Below, one piece after another: positions 33,088 through 45,096 of a stretch of 64,000 nt of DNA. The stretch's first letter is position 1. Each line of letters begins with the position of its first letter. The DNA is from Nipponacmea schrenckii. Lineage: Eukaryota > Mollusca > Gastropoda > Lottiidae. The notes beneath the pieces were generated by a model. The model searched no databases. It had not been told where the DNA came from and saw nothing but the letters and a program-made list of their open reading frames with translations. The stretch covers positions 572,208 through 636,207 of the forward strand of contig CM060203.1 of assembly GCA_030562195.1 (NCBI GenBank), written 5' to 3'. Both the position numbers and the translations under genes were made by a program.

Positions 33088-34380
33088 GGTACAAATTTGA
33101 CGATACTGTTTTTTCATTTTGCAGAACGCGACATGGAACGGAACACAGAAAACAGATTTATACCTCTAATCTGATTTTTGTGGCACGGGACAAGATTATA
33201 ATCTCCGTTACTTTTCATTAAACCAGTCTACTCATCTTGAAACAAACTTCTGCAATTCAAACACTCGCATAAAAAATGCCGTGACTAGGGTCTACTCTTA
33301 GGGCCTAGACCCACTTTTGGCTGTCACACCAACGAGATTGTAACCGACTGCGTAACCAGACTAGACGGGAAGAAAACAACAACTGTAACAGACGTTTCGG
33401 CCAGAATATTGTCTGCCAACGATATACATAGATTATCTTTTCCCGTTTCGTTCCCCAAAATACAGATAAGGTGCATATGTACTTTGCGGAACGGGACAAG
33501 AATACAACCTGTTCAGTTCCGTTTCGTTCCAAAGAATACAAATAGCCCTACATCCCACCATTGGTTTATGTAGGCCCATAATATGAAACAAAATAGTCCT
33601 ATTGTCTTTACTATTTTATACTTACTCTGTTGTGAAAATTCCTGAAAAGAACGAGTTTATGGATAACGGTATTACCTATAGGCATTGATATTTATCTATA
33701 TAATCACTAAACACTAACCTATTATTACCTCAAGGGGCTCCTTCCTCGGGCATTTTCTACATAAACCCCTAGATCCAGTTTTTAGTTTATTTAGCAGTCA
33801 AGATTCATTTTTCCAAAATGCAATGACGATTTACAACCTCATGACAGTTGCGTTAATCTTTTCACACCTCCTTTTTATATAACAAAACTTAGTTATTTCC
33901 AGTCTTTCAGATGATGAACTTACGTAAATTGCCTGTCCGTAAGAATCTCTTACCGTAGCATTCTGATAAATTTAGAGCATTGAGGTTTTGTTGAAGTTAT
34001 GGGCCGCTTTCGTTAATCATTAAAGATTTGTATTCTAGTAGGCCTATGTAGTATTGTTTGTGCTTGTTCGCTTCTTTGTAGTCACTAGTTGGTGATGTGC
34101 ATACACGAGGCCTCTTAATTCAGAGAAAAAAAAATTATTATGGCATGCTAAATTTAATAAGGCCCGGTCAATTCGATATGATATATAAACATCACATTGC
34201 GTCCTTGAGGTCTAAACTGACCCTGACCTTCGAAATCCTACTTTCATTTTATAGTTTATTAATATTTAGTTTTAGCCGTCATTTACTGGAATATTTATAT
34301 GGGTTTAACAGTAATAATGATTAAAATGCATGCCCGAAAAAGTTTGTATTCCAAACTACTCATTTTATGTAATTTTAATT
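33088..34380. other. No gene recognised; GGAAC-rich repeats
   Basis: 33115-33205 and 33425-33545 share GGAACGGAAC, GGAACGGGACAAGA and related strings in both orientations, suggesting a decayed repeat. No exon could be supported. Confidence 0.45.
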
Positions 34381-34441
34381 TTTACCACGCGTGGCATATA
34401 GCCATTTGAACGGCATTTAGCTATTTGCCACTAGTGGTAAA
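34381..34441. repeat. Nested palindrome TTTACCACGCGTGGCA ... TGCCACTAGTGGTAAA
   Basis: Two 16-bp arms are inverted to each other across 29 nt, and each arm contains its own 10-bp palindrome (CCACGCGTGG and CCACTAGTGG). A related single arm occurs at 32285-32300. Confidence 0.75.
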
Positions 34442-34526
34442 TATCTCTTGCCATCACAGCGAACGTTATATATAAACAAATACTTTCTTGTATAAGGCCA
34501 ACTTTCCTGTACTACACCTAGTCCTA

Positions 34527-34590
34527 ATGGATCCCCCAAAGAAAAAAGCAGCATTGGAGTTGATGAAGAAGGCAGCCGACTTGTTGATGG
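34527..34590 (+). CDS. Possible first coding exon (MDPPKKK...)
   Basis: ATG at 34527 opens MDPPKKKAALELMKKAADLL and MG, ending at a strong donor ATGG|GTAAGT, phase 1. The peptide starts with a basic PPKKK (nuclear-signal-like) followed by an amphipathic helix. No downstream exon was recognised: 34623 onward is repeat, then a gap. It lies between the inverted octamer-rich copies, so it could belong to a larger element or be the start of a host gene whose remainder is missing. Confidence 0.35.
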
Positions 34591-34622
34591 GTAAGTAGGC
34601 CTAGACCTATATTCATGTACAA

Positions 34623-34979
34623 TTTCTACTTTCGATTTTGAAATTTATAGTCAGGACGCTGAAGGTTAATTGACACACAGCGCCTCCTGACGTCACAATG
34701 ATGGTATACTAATTTTCTGAACTTGCATTTGAAGAAATGTTTTTGGAGATTTGTTTTTCCCGATTTGTATTTCAAGATTTGTTTTTCAACATTTGTTAAA
34801 TTCGACAAGTTACTGATTTCGCGGTACAAATGTCCATTTGGGAGTACAAATGTCGATATTAATAAACAAATGTTCATTGAAGTCTACAAATGTCGAAATT
34901 TCATATCAAATGTTGAAAAATCAAACATAATTGAAAACAGCGGACATAATGATGAATTTAGATAGTCATGGTCTTCCAT
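34623..34979 (-). mobile_element. ~357-bp octamer-rich repeat, copy 2 (inverted)
   Basis: Reverse complement of 31701-32057, same ends (TTTCTACTTTCGATTTT ... GGTCTTCCAT), same octamers. Its outer end directly abuts the 410-bp tandem array that begins at 34981. Confidence 0.8.
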
Positions 34980-34980
34980 A

Positions 34981-35991
34981 AAAAAGACGCAGAAATGGAT
35001 AAGCTTTCATTTCATGCAAAAATTGTATCGATAGGATCAAAACTCGCCGAGCTATGGCCATTTTCGTGGCGGGGGTGGGGGGTCTGCCACCAGCCTATAC
35101 GGTCCTATATAGCGGCTTGTTGCACATTCTACGGTGCAGACCAAAACTTCGAACTGCTGTCACAGGACAACTACTAGAGATGTAAAGTTGAAATTTGGAA
35201 TGCAGGTAGCCACCCATCTGAAGTTAATCTCTGCAAAATTTCAGGCCCATACCTTGAAAACTCTGGCGGAGCCAGTGCTTTTGTGTCCCAAAACAAACTA
35301 TGAGCGATTTTACACTTGATAATTTGGGTACAACTTTAAAGTCGTTTATGCCGAGAGTTTGAAAAAAGATCGTAAAACGGTTCCTGACTGAAAAAGACGC
35401 AGAAATGGATAAGCTTTCATTTCATGCAAAAATTGTATCGATAGGATCAAAACTCGCCGAGCTATGGCCATTTTCGTGGCGGGGGTGGGGGGTCTGCCAC
35501 CAGCCTATACGGTCCTATATAGCGGCTTGTTGCACATTCTACGGTGCAGACCAAAACTTCGAACTGCTGTCACAGGACAACTACTAGAGATGTAAAGTTG
35601 AAATTTGGAATGCAGGTAGCCACCCATCTGAAGTTAATCTCTGCAAAATTTCAGGCCCATACCTTGAAAACTCTGGCGGAGCCAGTGCTTTTGTGTCCCA
35701 AAACAAACTATGAGCGATTTTACACTTGATAATTTGGGTACAACTTTAAAGTCGTTTATGCCGAGAGTTTGAAAAAAGATCGTAAAACGGTTCCTGACTG
35801 AAAAAGACGCAGAAATGGATAAGCTTTCATTTCATGCAAAAATTGTATCGATAGGATCAAAACTCGCCGAGCTATGGCCATTTTCGTGGCGGGGGTGGGG
35901 GGTCTGCCACCAGCCTATACGGTCCTATATAGCGGCTTGTTGCACATTCTACGGTGCAGACCAAAACTTCGAACTGCTGTCACAGGACAAC
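34981..35991 (+). repeat. 410-bp tandem repeat, 2.5 copies running into a gap
   Basis: Units start at 34981, 35391 and 35801 with an exact 410-bp period, and the first two appear identical. Landmarks: AAAAAGACGCAGAAATGGAT, TCGCCGAGCTATGGCCATTT, TGTTGCACATTCTACGGTGC and CACTTGATAATTTGGGTACA. The third unit is cut by 500 N. Each unit carries the same short ATG frames (60-61 codons). These repeat with the unit and show no gene-like features. Confidence 0.97.
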
Positions 35992-36491
35992 NNNNNNNNN
36001 NNNNNNNNNNNNNNNNNNNNNNNNNNNNNNNNNNNNNNNNNNNNNNNNNNNNNNNNNNNNNNNNNNNNNNNNNNNNNNNNNNNNNNNNNNNNNNNNNNNN
36101 NNNNNNNNNNNNNNNNNNNNNNNNNNNNNNNNNNNNNNNNNNNNNNNNNNNNNNNNNNNNNNNNNNNNNNNNNNNNNNNNNNNNNNNNNNNNNNNNNNNN
36201 NNNNNNNNNNNNNNNNNNNNNNNNNNNNNNNNNNNNNNNNNNNNNNNNNNNNNNNNNNNNNNNNNNNNNNNNNNNNNNNNNNNNNNNNNNNNNNNNNNNN
36301 NNNNNNNNNNNNNNNNNNNNNNNNNNNNNNNNNNNNNNNNNNNNNNNNNNNNNNNNNNNNNNNNNNNNNNNNNNNNNNNNNNNNNNNNNNNNNNNNNNNN
36401 NNNNNNNNNNNNNNNNNNNNNNNNNNNNNNNNNNNNNNNNNNNNNNNNNNNNNNNNNNNNNNNNNNNNNNNNNNNNNNNNNNNNNNNNNNN
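35992..36491. other. Assembly gap, 500 N
   Basis: Exactly 500 N inside the 410-bp array, probably a collapsed satellite. Confidence 0.99.
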
Positions 36492-36492
36492 T

Positions 36493-36735
36493 TAAATCTT
36501 GACCATTGCCGGGATCGAACACTGGACTCTTGGGCTAGTGAACAAGCGTTTGGCTCACTGAACAACATATTCCTATAGGCGCACTAATATTAGGCACAAT
36601 GGAACACCTAACAAGTTGTGGGGAATAAGAGGTCGTTTTTGGTCAAATGGTGGAGAAAGAAATCTCTTTAAAGGAAAAATTGAAAGTGTGATTTGTGAAA
36701 TTCTGTTTTTTTACAATTTGAATACGTAATTGTGA
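36493..36735 (-). mobile_element. Composite repeat with tRNA-SINE head, minus-strand copy
   Basis: Reverse complement of 28296-28545, including the B-box complement GGGATCGAAC and AGGCGCA.TAATATTAGGCACAATGGAAC. Its SINE end faces the gap. Confidence 0.75.
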
Positions 36736-37989
36736 TCAAATGTTGCCCAATAATGTTGCTTTGCATTTCACCAAATACATTTCTCGAATATCAAACAAGG
36801 CCACCTGTCTCCATAAAGAGGAGCTTTAGATTACTGACCAAGGCCGTAGCGACGACGGATTTGGTGATTGCGTTAGGGCTGTGGGGTTTATTATTCAGAT
36901 TTCGATGCAGAAGGACCGGCGTAGTCGATTGTTAAGGTCGTGCATGGTTCGTTATTGATGTTGATGTTATTGTGGATACTGGTTTGGTCACAGTATTTTG
37001 GCGTTTGAGTGTTTGGCGCGATTACCGATGCGGTGATATACTGGGGTGATTAGGCGGAGAATGTTGTCGCTTCTGAAAGAGTTGAGAAGTTGAAAGAAGA
37101 AACGGTTGATGAGAGAAATCGATTGTCAGAAATATGGTATCACTTTTGAGGGTTACGATAAATATATCAAAATATCTCTTTTAAGTCGACAATATATGTT
37201 TCAGCCCGATTGATTGCCTCACTATAGGTGTCCTGTCAGCAAACCAATCAGTTTGAACTACGTTGCGAGGCTGACGATTAAACATAGTGCCATATTTATA
37301 ATTGAAACGTATTTGTCCAAATTAGATATAGTATATCATATAGTTTTCACAACAAAGATAAAGTTGTCCAATGTTGTGTATCAAAGTTTTCACAAAAGAT
37401 AAAGTCATAACAATGTCATTACGCCACAGGAGATCATTGAAATTTGTAGTTCTTGCTTCAAATTCTTCACTAAGATTCAGAATATAATATAGAAAAGTGA
37501 GCCCACATTATAGTAAACACAGCACAGAGAGTAAAGACATGATAATATGACTTCAAGGGGAATAACTCTTTCTAATATCTGAATCCTAAAGATTACAAGA
37601 AAAACCAGTTATCTAATTGCTGAAAGATAAATTTATAATTAAATTTGATTGATCAATCAAATTATCGCATGTTTCATTTTAGATTTCGCAGAAACTGTCT
37701 CTTATTCAATACAAACATTTCCTCAAGACCAAAACAATAGATTAAATATTTCACTTTTTTAGACAAGATCAGTAAATATAACCCTACCAAAAACCTGCTT
37801 AATTTGCATATTCATGCCCCATTTCATGAATATTAATGAGATCTATTTATGAAACAGAAATTGGTCTGCAGACATCTGATTTGTCGATTTGCTTTAAACG
37901 TATCGTCTTACCTTATTTTATATAATTTCAACAAAGAATCTTAATTCTCGATAATGTTATTTTACATAGGCTATATACAAATAATTACA
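36736..37989. other. No gene recognised
   Basis: No supported exon on either strand. It is slightly more GC-rich at 36830-37060 with no recognisable protein. Confidence 0.45.
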
Positions 37990-38160
37990 AATTTACAGAA
38001 ATATATAAATATAAGGAAAGTAGATTGACCTAGATAAAACAGATTGAATTGTGTAATGAACTTTCTTCCAGTGATATTTCTCTGATCTGTGTAATATCAA
38101 TTTGAATCACAAACTGATTGTTAAAATTAAAAATTTTTATCGGAGTTTAGACCAGTAAAC
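37990..38160 (-). repeat. Inverted copy of the 14087-14290 module
   Basis: Reverse complement of the module between the two 48-bp blocks. It ends 50-60 bp before the 45-bp minisatellite. Confidence 0.8.
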
Positions 38161-38214
38161 CCACAATATAAGTCTCATCACTTTCTGTTACAAATGAGTT
38201 AAATTCTGTCTATC

Positions 38215-39330
38215 TTTAACCAAGAGAAGTACTTAAATCCTCTCGCCTCTATAAATTTTCATCGGGAAGTACCCAAATGGCTCTGTTATAATTATAAAAG
38301 AAAGTGCCAATGCCTCTCGTCTCTATCAATCATAACCAAGGGAAGTACCCAAAATGGCCTCTCGTCTCTATCAATCATAACCAAGGGAAGTACCCAAAAT
38401 GGCCTCTCGTCTCTATCAATTATAACCAAGAGAAGTACCCATAATGGCCTCTCGTCTCTATCAATTATAACCAAGGCGAAGTACCCAAAATGGCCTCTCG
38501 TCTCTATCAATCATAACCAAGGGAAGTACCCAAAATGGCCTCTCGTCTCTATCAATTATAACCAAGGGAAGTACCTATAATGGCCTCTCGTCTCTATCAA
38601 TTATAACCAAGGGAAGTACCCATAATGGCCTCTCGTCTCTATCAATTATAACCAAGGGAAGTACCATAATGGCCTCTCGTCTCTATCAATTATAACCAAG
38701 GGAAGTACCCATAATGGCCTCTCGTCTCTATCAATTATAACCAAGGGAAGTACCCATAATGGCCTCTCGTCTCTATCAATTACAACCAAGGTAAAGTACC
38801 CATAATAGCCTCTCGTCTCTATCAATTATAACCAAGGGAAGTACCCATAATGGCCTCTCGTCTCTATCAATTATAACCAAGGGAAGTACCCATAATGGCC
38901 TCTCGTCTCTATCAATTATAACCAAGGGAAGTACCCATAATGGCCTCTCGTCTCTATCAATTATAACCAAGGGAAGTACCCATAATAGCCTCTCGTCTCT
39001 ATCAATTATAACCAAGGGAAGTACCCATAATGGCCTCTCGTCTCTATCAATTATAACCAAGGGAAGTACCCATAATGGCCTCTCGTCTCTATCAATTATA
39101 ACCAAGGAAGTACCCATAATGGCCTCTCGTCTCTATCAATTATAACCAAGGGAAGTACCCATAATGGCCTCTCGTCTCTATCAATTATAACCAAGGGAAG
39201 TACCCATAATAGCCTCTCGTCTCTATCAATTATAACCAAGGGAAGTACCCATAATAGCCTCTCGTCTCTATCAATTATAACCAAGGGAAGTACCCATAAT
39301 GGCCTCTCGTCTCTATCAATTATAACCAGG
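38215..39330. repeat. 45-bp minisatellite, about 25 copies
   Basis: The unit starts CTCGTCTCTATCAATTATAA, continues CCAAGGGAAGTACCCATAAT and ends GGCCT. Because 45 is a multiple of three and the minus strand is stop-free, it reads as a 15-residue peptide repeat (VIIDRDERPLWVLPL), broken wherever a unit has an indel. There are no flanking exons, so I do not treat it as coding. Confidence 0.96.
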
Positions 39331-39337
39331 AAAATAT

Positions 39338-39985
39338 AAAATAAAAAGAACTGCTCAGGAATTTTCAAGAGCCAAGAAGAAAAAAGAGAAAGAAAAATAT
39401 TGGAATCTCCAGACTAAGATTTCGCGGGAATATAGTAAAATATCAGACCATAATATTAATCACGATCTTACTTATATCAAATCACTTGAATTAGAATTAA
39501 ATAAATTAGATCAAGAAAAATGCAATGGGGCTATCCTACGTAGCAAATTTAAATACGCTACTGAGGGCGACAGGAACACCTCGTATTTTTTAAATCTGGA
39601 GAAACAAAGACAATTCTCTAACTGTATAAAATCCTTAAAAGACAACTCAGACAGGGAAATTTTTAACCAAAACGATATTTTATTACATTGTGCTTTTTAT
39701 TCTGATTTATATTCACCTGATCGAGCAGACGATATTTTAGCCATTAATAATGTTTGTAATGTTTTAACCACACCCCTTTCAAAAATTGATCAGGAAATTT
39801 GTGACGCCCCAATCACCCTGTCTGAGTTGTCTCAGGCCATCAAAACAATGAATAAAGGAAAAGGCGCTGGATTAGATAGTCTGACTGCTGAGTTTTACAT
39901 GTTTTTAATGATGTTTTAACCCCTTTATATCTTAATGTGTTAAATCATATTTTTAACAATTCTGTTTTAACCCGTTCCATGAATC
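39338..39985 (+). pseudogene. L1/Tx1-like LINE ORF2 fragment inside the 45-bp minisatellite
   Basis: An open frame without an ATG runs from about 39338 to a TAA at 39919. It reads as the linker before reverse transcriptase and its first block: Lys/Glu-rich start, RSKFKYATEGDRNTSYFLNL, DLYSPD, ITLSELSQAIKTMNKGKGAG then LDSLTAEFY. A one-base deletion near 39900 then shifts the frame (NDVLTPLYLNVLNHIFNNSV follows in +1). The endonuclease, the catalytic YADD region, the 3' end and the poly(A) are all absent. At 39985 the sequence returns to the 45-bp array. Confidence 0.85.
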
Positions 39986-40080
39986 TATAATAGCCTCTCG
40001 TCTCTATCAATTATAACCAAATGAGGTACCCACGATAACCTCTCGTCTCTATCGATCATAACCAAAATACCCATAATGCA
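39986..40080. repeat. 45-bp minisatellite, resumed right of the LINE fragment
   Basis: About two diverged units (CCTCTCGTCTCTATC.AT.ATAACCAAA) after the LINE fragment. Confidence 0.85.
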
Positions 40081-40109
40081 TCCACATTTTACAGTGCAGA
40101 AAATACGTT

Positions 40110-40250
40110 CCTCACTGAAAAAGACGGAGACGGTGCAGACCAAAACTTAGAACTGCTGTCCCAGGACAACTACTAGAGATGTGAAACTATGAGCGATTTT
40201 ACACTTGATAATTTGGGTACAACTTAAAGTCGTTTATGTCGAGAGTCTCA
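40110..40250 (+). repeat. Deleted copy of the 410-bp repeat
   Basis: AAAAAGACGGAGA, GGTGCAGACCAAAACTTAGA, CACTTGATAATTTGGGTACA and GTCGTTTATGTCGAGAGT follow in unit order but with large internal deletions. Confidence 0.85.
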
Positions 40251-43200
40251 CCAATTGACCACCTATTTTACCCAATGCTTATGAAGACTTCATGACTTAA
40301 ACCTGTGAAAACCTTTCTTTCTAAGACCAAGGTACGATTTATCCCCGAAAAAAAAATATTTTTTAAATATTGTGTATTAAGAATATCGCGGATTTTAATA
40401 AATCTCAAGGTACAAAAGTAGAATTGAAAGAAGGTAGACAAATCAAAATGTAAAAGTATGTGAACATGCGAAATAGATGTTGTAGTCTGGAGTCAAGTTA
40501 CATTTTTTTACGCGAGTTTTTTCCCTTAAATCACAAATAGTTCTACTAATTGTTGAGAATCAAAATAACTTGGACGGCTATCGATATAAGGGAATTAAAG
40601 TTTGAGCTCTAGCCAATACAGTAGTCGATTTCCTGTATTCAATAACAATTTCCAATCAATGTGATTTTTTAAAATCGGATAAAATATATTTTGTTATGCC
40701 AAATTATTTCGCTCTACACTTTTTCCACTCCAGAGGGTTTTTATTAAAATTTCGCACCTCGCACAGATTTGAATTTCCGATGAACATGCACTACAGCATA
40801 TTTTACCATGAAGGATGGGTAGGGTGTGATGTAAATAGGTAGGTGATGGGACGGGGTATAAATGGCTGGATTGGTTGGTGGTAGACGATTGGTAAGTGGT
40901 TGATTACAGGGTCGTTATAGGATACGTGGAGTGTACGATAAATGCATTGTTAGAAGTAGTTGTAGTTGAGGAGCATAATGAAAATCAAACCTTCTTACCA
41001 GTTTATAACTAAATTAACGTTACAACGAATTAGAACTTTATTAATATCCAATCTATATTCACGTGGAAACCAGGCTCGATCAAGATAAAATAAAACTAGT
41101 AGCTTTTATCCAGTCTTCAATTCAAATTTCACAATTTTCCATGGCAAAAAATCAAAAACCTTCATCACAATATTGTGAATATAAAACTTGACTGAGATAT
41201 AATTAGTGAATACTAGCACGCCTTATTTTAACAAGTTCAGATAAGAACTGTAGTTTTTTATTTTTTATAACAATATATTTTACTTCTTCTATTATAATTT
41301 TTACCAAATTTAAACTTGACAGATCTCATATACTGAGGGCTCTCCAAACAATATTCCTATGTCCAATTACTACTTAGTTTGGTTTTATGGATATATATGA
41401 AATCTTTAGCACTTAATTGGCTAATACAGCCGGACAACGCTAAGCAGAGTGCTATGGGGTATGAGTCTACTCTTCTTACGATTTCCAACTGTCGAGGGAT
41501 CCTTAACGTGTACAGCCTGTAGCACACGGGGCTTCGGTCTATTGTCCCACTCGAACGACTAAACGCTTTTACAATGTCGGCCCATATATATCGATTATAA
41601 TTGCTTTATAGTTATGACACCAGATAAGCCCACTATAATAAAATATAATATTTCTACTCATAATACTTTTATAAATTTATAAATTATATGTTTATTCTCA
41701 GAATAAGAAGACCGTTACCTTTAAAAACAAACTTCAAATGCACTTCTTGTGGACCATACTTCTCAAATATGTCGAATTGCGTAGATGTACTCTGAGAACA
41801 AGAAAGCTAGTAGTAAGTAGAACAGAAATAGCGAACCTTCAAACTATGTATAAACTAACTGGCACCATTACGATGTATATACCTGTACAATAATTACTGT
41901 CTACACACTCATTATAGTTGATAGTGCCAACATTTTACAAACTCTACCAACTTCTCTACACTGTTTTTAGAACTGTGTTAGTGAGTAGGATAGGCTAGGA
42001 TAGTACCATGGATAACCTGGACTAAAGGTATTTAAAATATAAGATCTGGAGTGTCCCTTTTCTCCTTGGAGCATACAGAATATAAATTGTTGGAATTTAC
42101 GAAACGACACAGAGATCTTTCATAATTATTGGGTGTTATAAAAAGTTATATTATCAAACATTAATTTTGAAATACCATTCGAAGGCTGTGGTCTTCGTTT
42201 CTTGACCACCGGAAAGAAGAACTGTAAACGAAAGGTAGGAAGGCACATATGACTGATCAACTGACAACGAACTTATCCACAGGTTCATTCAGTGTGCTCT
42301 ATTATTCTTATATTGAATACAGCATATTAGCGCCTGTAAGGTACAATTATAATGGATAAGGGAAAGTATGAAAAACTTCCATTATCAGAAATGTTGTGAA
42401 TTATGCAGATTTAAAAAATAATCAAAAACGTTTATTATTTGTTGATATAGGACGCTTTGTATTTCTATAACAGATAAAACTTAAGTCATTTTAAAAGGGT
42501 TAATTAAAAACAGAGTTTACTAATTATTAAATAAGCGGTTAACTAATTTTGAGGTTCCATAAAGATTCGATGTGTTTAGTTCTAGAGTCATATTACTCTA
42601 GAATTGGACCTGTAGTTACTTTAATCCGCACTTAGTTTTTAAACACCTTCCTAAAGACAACGGTATTCAACAGTTGACGTTCACGTTTACGTATTAAATA
42701 ATTTACGACTTTTTTTTCATAAATTTTGCAGATTGTTCAAGGGTTACATTTCACGAGATTTTAGTGTATTGTTTTCATTTAATGTATCCCCGAAATATTT
42801 TCTACGAAAAAAAAAATATTAATATTATAATTATTGCTTTTTAATTATTAGGCTTCGTCAAAATATTTTTTTTTGGATTTTGGGTTTCGTTTTGCGATTC
42901 GGATCTTTAATTCTTGGTTTATTTTTTTTTTTTATTTTTTGCTTAGCATTGTTATGAAACCTATGCCATAAAGCATGTGATTACATTTAGTTGATTTTGA
43001 TGCTAGGCCTAGTTATAATGGATGTAGAGTGTATAAGGACGAATCAGGGTGCGGTTTTAATAGATATATGAACGTTCTCTTCTGCTAATTAAGTATGTAT
43101 ATATTTTCAACAATAGTAGTTGAGACTTTGGCATAGAAACCTGATATACAGTAATGATTTTACCTAGATACATATATTATTAGACTAAGAAGAATCTACT

Positions 43201-44877
43201 AATTGTAAACATATGTCTTATTTGACGCATACCTCCCTTACCCCCATCTTGCTGCTATTTGCCACTACATAACTTGAAACATATCTCGAAATGAACAGCC
43301 AAAATGCTAATATTAAGTGGAAGAAAAATGAGGTCGTATAGAAACCAATATCTTGGAATTTAGATCTGTTTATCGTTAAAGGTGCTCCAGGACTAAGGAA
43401 AAATAAAGTAGAGGGTCAGAACGTAACTGATTGTGTATGATACAAGAACAAACACGACTTTCACTATGTACAAAATACCCTTCCAGTTATAAACCTCACA
43501 ATCAATATGTATCACAATATGGTATAATAGAATTGGCTATGATCTGATATTGATGTCATACTAATGTGGAACATACCTTCAGAAAACATAATCACTAGCA
43601 CACGGCGCATATGTTTGTCAAGTTATTTTTTTTCAAACCATTCACCAAGTCTATCTTCCTTTATTGTGTAAAATACAATTAGATATGTCTACCCGAATAG
43701 CTAATAGGTAATAGTATGGCCATACAATTGGCAATTATTCGCATATGTTTATGATCCTAAGTCCTTTGACCATGGTCAAATGCAGATGTCGGTTTGTACG
43801 ACATTCTGTCCTGTTGATCTTAAACTTCAAATCTCTCAAAATTTCTTTTGTTTCGATTTCAGAATGTTTGAATTTTCATTTATACAATCTTCCATTTGTT
43901 TTGAAAGGGATACTGCGTCTTATCATGAACATAAAATTTTAGTTCTCAAGAATGGTCAATAAGAGTATATATGAATCAGTGAACTTATCTTTAAAACATT
44001 ATCATATATTTATTGAAGCAATCCTGTCTTTTTTTATTTTTAATTGGAAATAAACACGCAGTTGCTCTGTGTAACACATTGTGCTAAGTGAATACCCAAA
44101 CTTGTCCTGATTCAACAATATTTATTTAAATTTGTTGTTTCTTTTATTGTAGGTAGTGTCGAGGAAGCTGGTTATTGTGCAATCTGGGATTTATCAGTGG
44201 AGAATTATATTATTCTTGGCTATTTTGACACCACGTGGTACTGCCATGTGAAATTGTAATTGTCATTGGTAAGGACGAATATGGAGCGGGTGTAATAAAT
44301 GATAGCTGATTTCAATCATGAGTTTCAAAACTACAATTCACAAAGAAGCAACAATCTAGGTTAATTAAAATTCCTTATATATTCAGAAGTTGTAAACACA
44401 GTTTCTGTTGTGATATATCCAATCTGCGAAAATGCCACGCCGCTTTTTATTCGGAACAAAAAACTTGTACTATAAAATTAGCTCAATATATTGAAAGCGT
44501 TCTATTCATAATACTAACTACTATACTATTTCTATCTATCTATCTATAAATATGTTGGCTTATTGGAATTCTCGATTCAAACCTGGAGCACCTGTTGTGA
44601 AAAATCAATTGAATTTGTGTTTCTAACTGAAAATATATTGCTTTTTGGATGCTGACGGTAGATGTAAATTAAAAACTTAGAAGTTAAAAAGTGTTGCACA
44701 TTGGTTTCTTTGAAGTTAAAGTTCTAAAAATCTTCGTTTGAAAAAAGTGAGATTGATTGTGCACAGTGCAATCATTTAGGAATGGTCGATTTATCCAAAA
44801 TTTAGGAATACTGAAATCGCATTCCTATTGGTTGATTAACATTCGGATGCCCAGTCGTTATACGGTACCAATCATCT
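40251..44877. other. Long stretch with no recognised gene
   Basis: AT-rich sequence. 41495-41570 resembles the CCTGTAGCACACGG repeat core near 6690. 44155-44270 lies between a TTATTGTAG acceptor and a TTG|GTAAGG donor and could be a 5' UTR exon of the channel gene that starts at 44878, but this is speculative. No other feature. Confidence 0.45.
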
Positions 44878-45096
44878 ATGTTTCCAGTGTCAAATGTTAT
44901 GGCAAGTGTAGCATATAACTTCATGAACGTTGATACCAACTCGCACAATAGACGATATGAACACGACGACACGCGAAATGAAAAACGGGTTTCAATTGCA
45001 GTGGATATGGACATGGACACTGCCTCCTTGAGACGAGCCAAGAAAAGAGGCAGGAAAAAATCCACACATCCTGGTGCGGAACTCGGAAAAAATAAG
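44878..45096 (+). CDS. Pentameric ligand-gated ion channel, first coding exon
   Basis: ATG at 44878 (a second in-frame ATG is at 44899) opens 73 codons ending at a strong donor AATAAG|GTGAGT, phase 0. The peptide is polar and basic (RRAKKRGRKKSTHPGAELGK) with no hydrophobic segment, so there is no signal peptide here. It joins in phase to the exon at 57476, whose product begins VRVQVWVQFF, after a 12.4-kb intron. TTTCCAG at 44881-44887 just inside the ATG could alternatively be an acceptor, making the second ATG the start. An upstream exon with a signal peptide is possible but not seen. Confidence 0.65.

Noticed and set aside
32537..33541. Several 64-83 codon frames on both strands
   Set aside because: They overlap the hAT MITE or decayed repeats, and none shows a domain or splice context.
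34968..35729. Repeated 60-61 codon frames (MDKLSFHAKIV..., MQTKTSNCCHR...)
   Set aside because: They recur with the 410-bp satellite unit; no homology or conservation argument.
38292..39368. Minus-strand VIIDRDERPLWVLPL repeat proteins
   Set aside because: 45-bp minisatellite read in frame; no flanking exons or signal, and indels break the frame between blocks.
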